DNA of 64,000 nucleotides. It comes from Adenophora triphylla var. japonica. Its lineage: Eukaryota > Streptophyta > Magnoliopsida > Asterales > Campanulaceae. The position numbers were made by a program, and so were the translations under genes. Position 1 is the stretch's first letter, and every line of letters begins with the position of its first letter. Location: NCBI GenBank assembly GCA_022495995.1, contig JAFEMH010001468.1, forward strand, positions 62,001 through 126,000, read 5' to 3'. Shown here one piece after another: positions 44,705 to 55,606 of the stretch. Under the pieces are notes generated by a model, which saw only the letters and a program-made list of their open reading frames with translations, was not told the DNA's origin and did not search any database.

Positions 44705-45932
44705 TCAAAGGGCCCTGAGGTGGTGGTTGGGGATGGAGAGTTTTATTCGGTTGATTTCCACCCCATGACGGGTTGGGATGTCTCGGTCTGCTTGCCCTCC
44801 TAGATTGTATGCATTCCCGTGCGATTGTTGCTTGGTGGGAACCTTTGCATATATGACTTGCATCGTGCACTGCTCATGATCATATAAATGGGGACTAGTG
44901 GTGGGGCAAACTTCATAAGAGTGAGTGTTAGAACCACAAGTTACACAACTATCATGCATTACATTACCAACAGATGACACATTGGATGCAGAATTGGAAG
45001 TACTACTCATGACCAACTTATCAAATTTTTGATTAAGAAGTGCAATTTGTTTTGAAATCTCATCATTCATCCCTATGCCATTCACACTATTTGTTTTACC
45101 CCTTGACCCCTTTTGTTGAGAATTAGATGCTAATCTCTCAAATAGATTTTGGGTCTCATCCGCAGTTTTGGCTCCTAAAGAGCCTCCGGCTGCGTTATCC
45201 ACCATAGCTTGATCGGCTTGTGTCAACCCCCCATAGAAAGTTTGATGCAATAAAGGCAAAGGAAAATTATGGTGGGGACATTGCACCAAGAGCATCTTAA
45301 ATCTGTCCCATGCTTCATGAAATGCTTCAAAAGAGTCCTGTGTGAACCCAATAATTTTCTGTCTAAAGGTGGCTAACGTAGCATGTGGGAAGTATTTTCT
45401 CAAAAATATATCATGCAATTCATCCCAAGTATTAATGCTCCTAGGTGGGAGTAACATGAGCCACTTCTTAGCATTATCCCTCAAAGCAAAGGGAAAACAT
45501 TTTAGTCTTAAGTGCTCATCAGTTACACCGTCTCTCAATGGAAGACTAGACACAATCATCATATATTCCCTCAAGAAATTCAAAGAATCTTCAGAGGCGA
45601 GGCCATGAAACTGAGGAATCATGTTAAACAGATGGCCTTTTACCTCATAACTTTTTGTTGCATCGAGTCGGCAACCTGATGCATGACACAGATGTGTCCA
45701 CCCGCGACCTAGAGAAGGCATCCATGGTGGGTGCTTGCAAAGCCATATCAATTTCAAATTCTTCTCCCTCGGTGGAAGAAGTTTCTAATTCACTCAAAGT
45801 TACCTCTGTCTCGGTGACAGAAGTTTCAGAATCAGTTTCAAACACTTGAGTAGAGGGAATGCCTCTCTCAACTTTGTCTATCTCGTCGTTCAAAGGAACC
45901 AAGTTAGGATCCAATGACCGGCGACCAAACAT
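44705..45932 (-). pseudogene. Element F: Athila-like gag
   Basis: The first frame starts MFGRRSLDPNLVPLNDE at 45932 and shifts near 45700. The main frame (to 44705) is 350 residues with a classic plant gag core: GHLFNMIPQFHGLASEDSLN, FPFALRDNAKKWLMLLPP, INTWDELHDIFLRKYFPH and FHEAWDRFKMLLVQCPHHNF. A C-x2-C motif region (CVTCGSNTHSYEVC) lies near 44945-44905, like an Athila zinc knuckle. One frameshift apart, the gene is well preserved. Confidence 0.85.
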
Positions 45933-45969
45933 GCACCGATTAAATAAACTTGTTAAAAATCACAACAAG

Positions 45970-45987
45970 TCCCCGGCAACTGCGCCA
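45970..45987 (-). other. Primer binding site of element F (tRNA-Asp type)
   Basis: On -, TGGCGCAGTTGCCGGGGA follows the LTR after six bases. It differs by one base from the tRNA-Asp site I recall for Athila elements (GCC for GCA). It fixes the orientation of F as -. Confidence 0.8.
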
Positions 45988-45993
45988 AAAACT

Positions 45994-47744
45994 TGATATA
46001 TAAAATTCCACTGTGTAATAAAAATACATTGCAAGTGTACAAGTTACCGAAGTAGCAATATACAAAAGTAAGGGTCGAACCACAGAGACTCGTGTGCTTT
46101 AACAAGTTGATTTAATTAGTGTAAACGAAACAAAAGGGAAAAAAGGTTTTTTTTTTTTGATTTGATTGAATTATAAAACTAAGAAAGCAAAATAAATAAA
46201 TTAAAGATAATAAGAGACAAGGGATTCATGGATTGGGGATCATAACAATTATCACTTTATGCTTTTTATTTCATGTAAAAAGGATTCAATCTCATTCTTG
46301 AGTTCGTTCACAAAAATCTAGGGTTAAGATGTTCATATATTCCGGTAAGTCAATAAGAACATTAAAACCCTCCTAATTCTATCTTGTTTATATATTCCGG
46401 TAGGTCAATATAAACATTCAAGAATTTCAATTAAAAAAAACTTAAGAACAATGGAACCTAGATTCGTTTGATTTCCGGTAGGTCCTCAATTGAATCTATT
46501 CTTCTCAACCATGGTCAAATTACAATTCATCCACGCAAGTGCAATTGTTTGTATCCAAATAAATTCAAGAGGTCAAAAGTATATTCCGGTAGGTCAATAC
46601 AATTGATCTCAAGAACAATAATTAAAACCGTTGAGAAGAACAAGAACAAAAGAGAGATAGGAAGAATTAAAGCTTTAGCATAAAGATCAAATTGCTACTC
46701 ACCTCAATCCATGAATCAAATAAATTAGCCTTGAATGGCCATTAAAATAAATAAAGCAAAACCTTGTTCTTTCATCTTCATAAATAAATAAAACCTAAAC
46801 TAAAAATATAGAGAGAAAATAAAAGAATAAAAGATCCAAAGATCCCAAGAAAATAAAAAAATAAAAGATAAAAAATAAAAGATCAAAGATGATACAAAAC
46901 TAGTCTAGGGTTGTTTATATAGGAGGAGGGAGGTGGAAATCCTTTTTGGAAACAAATTAGGGTCAAAATCCTAGTCAAAATAGAAAATCTCCCGAAATGC
47001 GTGGTGATTACATTGCAAATCTGTGGAAAATCTTTAGAATCCTTCCAAAATAAGGAAACTGGCTGCATCTGTACGTACGTACCGGGCGCGCGCCCACTGA
47101 GACCGGGTGTACGCCTTATCTCAATCTGCAAGCTTCTAGGCGTGCGCCCACTGGACCCGGGGGTACGCCTGCTTTGAATTTCCAAAGCCCATTTCTCCTT
47201 CAAGCTCTTGGCCCAGCAATGCTCATCCTTGGCCCAAACAGCCATGCAGTGGCCCCAAATGGCCTAGAACTGGCCGGCCATTCTCCTTCAATGTCTCGGC
47301 CACAAACAAACTGCAATCCTTTGTACCATTTTAATTTTAGTATTCTTTATTATTCGGTTCGTCCCACAATTTTGCCGTCGCATTTTGGCCACTCTAATGA
47401 ATTCTTCTGCACTTCGCTCTTTAGGATTTTATTTTTCATTTAATCCCACGAATTTTTATATATCAAATTCGTCCAAAAATTTTATATTTCCAATTTAGTC
47501 CCTGAATTTTCAATATTTTCAATTTGGTCCTTGAACTTCATAATTTCCGTTTAGTCCCAAATTTTCCAAAATTGCAATTTGATCCAAAAGCTTCCAAAGT
47601 ACGCTCCAATCCTCCGTTTTCAACATTGTTGCACTTCAACCCCTGTACTTTCAAAACACTAGAAAATACATTAAATTCTCAAGGTTTCGAGCATCAAATA
47701 AGCTAGGAAATATATTTTTTGGATGGGTAAAACCACATCCATCA
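45994..47744 (-). repeat. Element F right LTR (5' LTR in element orientation)
   Basis: 1751 bp, TGATATAT...ATCCATCA, nearly identical to 39881-41645. Visible differences are few: a shorter T run, single substitutions, and a small cluster near 46998-47013. The flank AAGGC at 47745-47749 repeats 39876-39880, a perfect 5-bp target site duplication. Confidence 0.93.
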
Positions 47745-48455
47745 AAGGCCTCGGAGTACCACGAGGGGCCTCAGAGTACCTCGAGAGTGCCTCGGGGCAG
47801 CGCAGGAGCGTCGCGGGAGCGCTCGGGGAGGCTTCGGAGCACCACGAGGGGGCTCGGAAGGCCTCGGAAGGATCCGAAAGGGGCCGGGAATGCCTCGGAA
47901 GGACTTAGAGGGGAAGCCAGAAGGCCTAGGGAGGAAGAGAGAAGTGGGAGGTGTGTGAAAATGAGGAGGGGGAGCCCTCTATTTATAGTGCCAGTTTAGG
48001 TGCAAGAAGGTCCGTACGGACCTTCTTGGTTATCCAGAATTTTGGATTTCCTCGATTTGAGGGAATATGTAATGATGGTGAATATTCTGGAATTATGATG
48101 TCCCCTGAGCAATAAGGTCCGTACGGACCAAGTTGACATGCAAAGAGGTCCGTACGGATCAACTCTGCAGGAGGGTAATCATTTTCCCCGGGATTTGAGG
48201 GAATATTGTGAACTTTAAGAGGATTCAGTAATTATTAAAGCAAAGAGGTCCGTACGGACCATTATTGCTTTTCCAATTTTCTGAAAATTCCCAAAAGGTC
48301 CTTTTGTCCCTTTTTATCCCAGAAAGGCTCCTCCCTTGGTTTGGCTGGGGGTTTTGAGAGGGTTTTGAGTGCCAGAGGTCGTCGAGACTGCGTTGATGAG
48401 TCTGCGGTGTTTCCCGTGTGCTTGAAAGGGGGTGATCCAGATTGGGGTACTTACA
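47745..48455 (-). repeat. Element B right LTR, second part
   Basis: Continues from 39880 after F and matches 22576-23292 of the left LTR, ending GGGTACTTACA at 48455. TATA is at 47979-47987. Palindromes GGTCCGTACGGACC are at 48009-48022, 48116-48129, 48147-48160 (one change, GGATC) and 48247-48260, the same four positions as in the left LTR. The next bases (GCCAC) belong to the LTR of C. Confidence 0.92.
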
Positions 48456-50116
48456 GCCACACCGTTTTTTAAGGAAAAACATTGAAAAACCTATTTTTGT
48501 GAAGAGATTTTGAGTTTGGGGGTCTGGTTACGTGTTGGGAAGAACTTGAGAGTTCACCCAACACGCCTCTTTCGAGACTTTCAATCAATATTGGACAATT
48601 ATAGATCGACATTCAAAGTGTGTGTGCAATATGTGTCGACAAGTAAGGCATGCAAATTTGGAATTTCATTGATGGTATAGAGACTGGATACAACTTGTAA
48701 GCCATGATAGGGGGCCACACCCTTTACATATGATGATTTTCATCACCGGGCGGAAAATTGGAGACAATCGGCTCGGGAAGCTCGATGTCGTCCAGGCACG
48801 GAACTTCCCATGAAGAGGATGACGGATGACATAAGGCCTCATGGTCGGATTGTCTCTTACAATGATAAGGCTACTCTGGGCTGGAACAATATTATTTCAC
48901 CCAAGGAAAGACACTATTTAGTGGTCTAAGTTCGGTTGGGGTTGATAGGAGTGAGCAAAGTCATGATTGACTTTTAATGATACGGATGTCATATGACATA
49001 GAACATCCGAAGTTGTCTATGTCACATGGCAAACCGCCTCCATCAATAGATCGCGCCCAAAACGGACCTTAGGCACTCCAAATAGTGGCTTAATGAGCCA
49101 AAACTACTTAGGTAAAGCTTTGAGTTACGAAAAGGGGGATCTGACGGATCCGAAGTCCAAGAAAAGCTTTACGGCCTTACAGGAACTCCATGTCGTATGA
49201 CACGAGTCTGTGTCGTCAGAGCATGAGCGACCTATTCGGTGTCCTTGATGCAGTTGATTTCCCCTTTTGTTCTCAAAGCAAACCAAGTAACCTTATTAAT
49301 TATGCTTGATAAAATAGTAATATTACGTGAGTATTATGGGAGGATCACATGGCTTTAATGGCCGAATGTGATAAATCACATGTTTATGGCCATTTTTATG
49401 TAGCCATCACCTCCTAACTCAATGGAAATTAACAAAGATTCAAACTTTATTGGTGCTAATATCACCAAATGTTCGAGACTACGAGGTGGGGAGAAGTGAA
49501 TATGGAAGATTCACTTCCCCACCACCTTTATCATGCAAAAAACCCCAATATTTCACATAATATCAAAGCAAGTAAACATGCAAGGTGATATAAGTGTATG
49601 GAAGAGTTAATTAAAGAGAGAAAGGGTTTAGTGGCTACCTATTGTAGTCCACAAGGTAAGAACACCAGTAGTATGGTGTTTACCCCTTCAACACACCAAC
49701 AAAGGGAACCTTTCTTTGGATCTTGGCTTTTAGGGTGTGTGTGTGAGGAGGGAGGTGAGTGTGTGTGTATGAGAGAGAGAGAGAGAGTCTCTATTTCTGT
49801 AGAGCTTCCCCTCTTTTACTGATATCCTCCCAAAACTCTCTAAAAGTCCCCTTAAAATGATCAGCCATGCCTTGTATTTATAGGCAGGCTGATGGGAAGC
49901 TCCATGTCGTCCGACAGAGGGAGTTAAACTGCCTTAGTGTCGTCCTATGTCGGACGACAGCGTACAGCTTTTTGGCACAGTTGGGCCGAATGGATGGCTT
50001 TTCAATGGGTTGAGTGGGCAATTGGATAATTGGACTCAATTTGCTTTTTAGAAAATGCATGAGCCCAAAAATCAATTAAAGTGGACCCAAAACATGAGTT
50101 CGGGTCGGGGTACTCA
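48456..50116 (-). repeat. Element C left LTR, outer end removed by element B
   Basis: Matches 61198-62836 of the right LTR of C from GCCAC(A/G)CCGTTTTTTAAGG on, and ends GGGGTACTCA at 50116. The first 61 bp of the full LTR (61137-61197) are missing because B abuts here. TATA on - is at 49875-49883. Confidence 0.9.
49875..49959 (-). promoter_or_regulatory. C left LTR promoter: TATA and TGTCGTCCGACA palindromes
   Basis: TATTTATAG on + at 49875-49883. TGTCGTCCGACA at 49905-49916 lies 21 bp upstream; TGTCGGACGACA (the same site inverted) is at 49948-49959, with a half site TGTCGTCC at 49938. Degenerate copies farther out are near 48785, 48818, 49188 and 49211. The arms are TGTCG/CGACA with a two-base centre. 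Confidence 0.8.
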
Positions 50117-50640
50117 TAGAGCCCCTCGGCGACGTCACTTCCACGGGAAGTGGGGTCATCGACACAATGAGAATCCCGAGCCGGACACGAATGGCGGGGA
50201 AAGAGATGACCAAGATGGTCAAGTGGCTGGACCTTCTGTGGAAAGGATTCCTACGTATCCCGTGGGGAAATCAAGCCAAATCGTAGTTCGACTAGATGGA
50301 CGTTTGCGTCCCGGGGAAAATCGACCATGATGGTCATGCGGCTGGACCTTTTATGAAAAGGATTCCTACGTATCCCATGGGGAATCAAGCCGAATCGTAG
50401 TTCGTTAAGAATGGGGTGCCAATGAAAGGCCACGGGCTTTGTACCCGAAAGTGACTGTTCCAAGGGGAGTCACCCCGAAGATTGACTGTTCGAAGGGGAG
50501 TCACCCCGGAGATGGGTGTTTGCACCCGAGATTGACTGTTCCAAGGGGAGTCACCCCGCGAATTTGACTTTTTTTTCTTTGGGAAGTCACCCGCGAATTT
50601 GACTGTTTCGATGGGGAGTCACCCCGCAAATTTGCTGTGT
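50117..50640. repeat. Element C: CTACG/CGTAG modules and GGGGAGTCACCCC tandem repeats
   Basis: After the polypurine tract (about 50117-50130), modules at 50246-50290 and 50361-50404 carry CCTACGTATCCC, GGGGAA(A)TCAAGCC and CGTAGTTCG, with GACCAAGATGGTC and GACCATGATGGTC hairpins before them. From 50450 to 50640 the unit GGGGAGTCACCCCG plus TTTGACTGTT(C) repeats about five times (hairpin GGGG/CCCC); GGGTGTTTGCACCC at about 50515 is a 5-bp hairpin. Confidence 0.78.
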
Positions 50641-50824
50641 TGGGAATCTGTACGGTCTTCCGGACCGGGTAGTTTATAGCCATTCCGGGCTAAGGATCTT
50701 GGTAACTGAGAGAGGTGGGCATTTATAACCGATGAATTGGTGAATTTTGATGATAGGCAGTCAAGAGGGACTGACAAAATTGACCAGGGGCAAAAGAGGA
50801 AAATTACCCCTTCTGGAGTGTGGA

Positions 50825-50910
50825 TGTCATCCGACATGGGGCGTTCCCCAAGCTGTTTTAATTAAAACAGTAAGGTCGTAAGACAGACCCAAAATCAGTG
50901 TCATCCGTCG
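50825..50910 (+). promoter_or_regulatory. Promoter region of C PMD gene with palindromes
   Basis: TGTCATCCGACA at 50825-50836 (one change) and a decayed TGTCATCCGTCG at 50899-50910. Spacing is wider than in the other promoters (74 bp) because TTTTAATTAAAA-containing sequence lies between. I see no clear TATA box after the second site. The start codon is at 50984. Confidence 0.5.
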
Positions 50911-50983
50911 AGTTCAGAGAGAGAAAGAGAGAAATTTTTTGAAAGTTTCTCCCTCCAATTTTGGTTTTAATCAAGAATTGACA

Positions 50984-53418
50984 ATGCCTCCGCGAGCGGA
51001 ATCAAGAAGGAATGTGCAACGATCGTTGTCCGAGAGAAGGAAGCTCGTTGATCGGAACAAACGGAAGAAATTTCCGGAGGGAAATAGGCTTTATCCGGGC
51101 TTTGATTTTCATACTTCCACCATGGAGCGAATGGGGGTAAGTATTCTAAACCATCGACCCTTCCCTTTTCTTTTCCGAAATTGGATTTATAGGGCTCGAG
51201 ATAGAATTTGGGGAAATTGCCCCCAAAAGAATGTTGCATGCTTGGCATGAAATGTATTGTCTTGAAAAGATTTTTCTTTTTCTGTTCTTTTGAAAGAATT
51301 GGGTGATTTTAGAGGTTAAAAATGCACATGAATGAATGCACACATTATTATGAGTATGTTCTGATACCTGTCTGTGCGTGCTTACTGCGAGGCTTTGCGG
51401 ACAAGGGGTCCCCCGAGGCGCAGTGCGACGATTTGGGGCCTTCTTCCCGGCTCTTCTCCGATTTCTTGGACGGTCCCAAGGGCCTGATTTTCTTGTTTCA
51501 CGGTCTTGGACCATTCTTTACCGCCGTTGGAGATTTTGGGGATACGCCCGGGAGCGTGAGTCAGTGCGGGCTTTCGAGCAGATATTGGTGGGACTCTACC
51601 CACACTTTTCACTTGTCTTGGGGTGAGTCGACCATCACTTCCTATGATTTTACCGCCATTGCGGGTTGCGGTTCACGGGGCAGCCCATCTTTTCCGAGGT
51701 TCCGTGTGCACTGAGCCCGTACAGCTATTCGGGCATTGACGGCTTGACCCTTCGTCCGAAGGGCAATGGGGTTCCACAAGGACTTGCACTCGTCTTTGAC
51801 GCCTTGGCCTGTCGTCTCTTTTTCGATGGTGAGGCCGCAGCTACGGAGCGAGCGGTTGGCGAGGGCCTTGTCTGGCCGGATTTTCCGAGCACCCTCGTTT
51901 TGTAATGCCTCTACGACGGCATTGACTCTCTCGTTTCTGTTTGGAGCCCACTCGAGACCCTGGATCCGTGCATCCACTTTTCATGGGGCGAGAGCCGGTT
52001 TGGCCTGTGTATAGAGGCCTGGATGAGGTGAGCAGAGGCGTGTGACCTCTTTGGATTTCTATCGATCTGTGCCGGGAGGTATGCCTTTTGTTTTTTTTTT
52101 GCAACTTGACCGTTGTATTGACTTTTCGTCATCATTCTTTTACATTCTTTGCCTGCACACCGAAAGCTTTTCTTTTGATTTTGGTGTGGGCCTACGAGGT
52201 GTTCTATTATGCCCGGACCGGGTGCCCGAGAGGATCGCCGCATGATTTGTTCCACCGCTATCCGTCGGTGGACTTTTGGAGCCAGGGAGAGCCTGTGAGA
52301 GTGGACGGGCGGTGAAGCCCCATAAGACGGCTGGGTTACCATGACACGATGATTGCCCTTAGAGGCACCCCTACCGGGTTGAGACTGCGTTTCCCTGGTA
52401 CATGGCGGGTACGGCGAGGATGCGGCCGTGATGCCGCCCCGGTGACCTCAGGACGAGAGGCTTCGATTGGCCCTGGAGGAGACGCCCGTACTTGGGGGAG
52501 AGAGTCTCGTAGGGCAAAGACATGGATATGGCACTTCCGCTCGCGTTCCTCATGATCCTCCTGGCCAGGGATTTGGCATATCCGGCCCCGCCTCGACTTG
52601 GAAGCGGTTGCGGACCGGCATTGATCTTTGCAGAGTGCCTGGCAGCCGACGGATTATGCTCGCTTGTTTTTACCCGATTGGTGACCCCTCAGTGTTATGT
52701 GGCCGCTAGGAGGGCAATGGGATGCAAGACACCGGTGCCTCCACGATTTTTGAGTATGAAATTTGGGGTCAGTGCATTCGCCCCCTCCTCTTTTGATATG
52801 TTCGAGACTCATCCGCATTTACGGATTCCTCGCGGGACTACCTCCTCGCGGGCATTCTTTTTCTTTCTCGATTCGTTCAAGCCTTTTCTTGCTTTTACCG
52901 TCTCGTATTGATTGCTTCACGCCTCTTTTGTTTTCATTGAACGGGTCCAGCCCAGGAGACCTGCAGGTGGTGGCGCGCGCCACCTGGCCGCAAGATGCCG
53001 CGCCGGGTTTGAGAGGAGCGCGAGCATCAGTGGAGATGCAGCCCAATCTGGAAACTCCCAGCCCGGTGACGTCGTGCCTTCGAAGAAGAGGCACAGGCCG
53101 GCCTTGGCTCCTTCTAGCTCACGGTTAGGCGGGTCGAGTTAGCAGCCCCAGCCTGATGATGATGATGGCGAGGATGACCCTTATCAGCCCCCTTTTTCCA
53201 CCATGCCTGAGTGGCATGGGTATTATGGCGAGCCCCAGCCTTGGGCTCAGTATGAGGATGATGATGATTCAGACAACGAGATCCACGAGGTACAGGAGGG
53301 TGGCGACGACGGCGAGGAGCAGAGCGGCTCTGAGGAGGAGGTGGGCAGCGTCCAGGACGACAGCGGCTCCGAGGAGGGTGAGGAGGATGATTCCGGCGAT
53401 GACTCCGAGTCGGAGTGA
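50984..53418 (+). pseudogene. Element C: plant mobile domain (PMD) gene, frameshifted
   Basis: Exon 1 is 50984-51136 (MPPRAESRRNVQRSL..., donor GGGG/GTAAGT). Exon 2 starts near 51392, where the acceptor reads CTGCGAG, and carries YWWDSTHTFHLSWGESTIT (about 51583) with a frame change after FTAIAG near 51665 and continuation RFTGQPIF. The donor GGGAG/GTATG at 52078 matches B. The next acceptor should lie near 52184, where AG now reads GG. Exon 3 starts VWAYEVFYYARTG. A final frame (to 53418) ends in a long acidic tail, EEGEEDDSGDDSESE. Homologues are 25794-28788 and 6046-8665. Likely inactive. Confidence 0.75.
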
Positions 53419-53850
53419 TCATTGCGGTCCCCTCTTGCCATGCTTTGGACTCTTTTTAGGGAGAGAGAGGAGATCCATGCACTATTTTTGTTCTTTTGAG
53501 TTGTAAAACAAGTATTTTATTGCATTTTGTATTTTGACAACTAGAATATTTGCTTATTTGTATATTTGTTGGCTCATATGCACAAGCCCGTCCCAAGAAT
53601 GGCACAAAATGGTGGCTTTTGATGCGATTGGGTGTTTTTGTGATTTTTGTATGCATTGGGTGACGTTTATGCGTCTGCGGGGGTGTCGGATGCGCCGGAT
53701 CCTCTCCCGTGGGCTTGATGAGTGAAAGGGAGTGTTTATGTATGATTTTCTGGTGTTTTGGATAGGTTTGGGTAGGCCTTTGAGCAAGCATTGGGCTGCT
53801 AGGGGGGTTGCTGCAGTTGCAGATGTTGCTGTATCTGATGGGACTCTCCA

Positions 53851-53947
53851 TGTCGTCCGACACAGGACTTCATGGAACCTCCATGTGGTCCGACAGGGAG
53901 AGTCTGGGGGACAGATTTCTTGATCAGCAAGCCCCAGCATTTAAAAG
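53851..53947 (+). promoter_or_regulatory. Promoter of C DUF7745-like gene with paired palindromes
   Basis: TGTCGTCCGACA at 53851-53862 (perfect) and TGTGGTCCGACA at 53884-53895 (one change), 33 bp apart, both preceded by CTCCA as at 49900 and 62646 in the LTRs. TTTAAAAG at 53940-53947 is a TATA-like sequence. The start codon is at 54046. Confidence 0.78.
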
Positions 53948-54045
53948 GAGACAGACTCATAAAAAGCACAACCCAGCAGTCACAGCAGATTTCAAACTGG
54001 TCTTTCGCCCCGAAATTAGCCCCAAGATTCGACTTTTGACCCGAA

Positions 54046-55606
54046 ATGGAGCATTATAACGACAGATCTAAGACCAAAGAACGTCAATTTCATTCCGATC
54101 TTATAAATCTAACCCGCCATCATTGTAGTAACAATAGGAGGGTTATTGACCAACGATATGGGTTGAGATGTATCTGGGCATTAAAGGAGTGGGCGGTAGA
54201 TTGAATCTTCTCCGGCCGCGTCCGAGACTTTCGGGATTGCGAGAGGCATGTCTTTACCGCTTTCGTATAATGACTTTACACCTACCATTGAAGAGTTCCG
54301 TGCATTGGATCGGGAGCCGAGCTCGTAGATGCTTCGTTTTCCCACGAGATCCACGACCCTTGGCCGATTGGCCAATTTCTTGGGATTTCACGAAGCGGTG
54401 GCGATCTGATTCTCGACCTGTCCTTTGTTGACCTGACCCAGATAGCCCGATTGGTTGTATCGCATCCGGAGCTGTTTGACCCATCCACGGCCATGGATAT
54501 TTTTATGCTGATTATGATCTCCCTATACTGCTTTTGTGAGTATGATGGGGTAAGCTCCGGTTTGCTGCTGGGAGTTATTAGGCAGATGCGGGGTTCTCGT
54601 GGTACCGCATTGACTGAGATCCGACTCGGGTAGGGAGAGAGAGACATAGTTCCCATTTTGCTGGCAGAGACTTATCATGGGATGGACCGACTGGCTGGAG
54701 GGTCATTGCACATGGGACGTGGCTGCCCCAGTCTCTTATCATTGTGGCTCTTTGAGCGGTTGAGACTCATCTCCCCATTACATGTAGGGCAGATTGCAGC
54801 ACCATGGGTTACACAGCAGAGGCGAGTGGCTCCGGAGGCTTCACAGGAGAGCTGGCAGAGGCGATTGGCCAGGTATACTACCACTGATATTCAGTACTGG
54901 GTTCCTGGATGGAGGCTTGAGACCATGAGCGCCAGCGGGATGACCGTGTCGTAGCGAGGCCGCCGGATTACACTTCTCATCATTCAGTATCCCCTTGCTT
55001 GTTCAGAGGCAGTATGGATACCCACAGCAGGTTGTTGATGGGTTAAGAGAGCAGATGGCCCGGGATACCGTTCCTCTTGACATGACTGATGTCTGGACCC
55101 TCAGGTTCTTTGCCAGGGCCTTTTCAGGAGTGGCTTTTCCCGCTCACACACTGATACGAAAGACCCGAGGGATCACACATCTGTCCACCTTGTATCTCAT
55201 TTGGTATGGGGAACAGATGGGACCAGTTCAGCACACCATTGAAGTATATTGCCGAGGGATCCGAGGAGGAGACCAAACTAGCCGGGAGTTACGTGATCTT
55301 TGAGGCACCGATCGACCTGCACAACGTGACGAGACGATCCGACGACAGACTTTGAGAGACTCGTAGAGAGGAGAGCCAAGATGAGGGATGACCACGGGTT
55401 ATGGCTCGGAGGACAGCCTGAGAGAGGAGAGGGCTGCCCAGGCGGTGCTGAGAGCTGCCGAATTGGTTGACTCACCGACTCATATTATTCCTGAGCCGGG
55501 ATGACGGGAGACAGAACTATTTGGGATAGCTAAGCCAAAGACCTCCCGAGGACCGAGGAAGAGGAAGAAGAAGAATGCTAGTTCGGGAGTGGGAACGAGT
55601 GACTAG
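54046..55606 (+). pseudogene. Element C: DUF7745-like gene, frameshifted
   Basis: Starts MEHYNDRSKTKERQFHSDLI. SYNDFTPTIEEFRAL at about 54266-54310 matches the A and B blocks (SYNEIVPMHEDFRAL, SYNEMVPTFEDFRAL). Later parts include VLLAETYHGMDRLAGGSLHM (about 54655-54715), TTDIQYWVPGWRLET (about 54882), and a long frame with DVWTLRFFARAFSG (about 55094). It ends in a basic stretch, PKTSRGPRKRKKKNASSG, with a stop at 55604. Several frame breaks. Same place and direction as in A and B. Confidence 0.7.
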
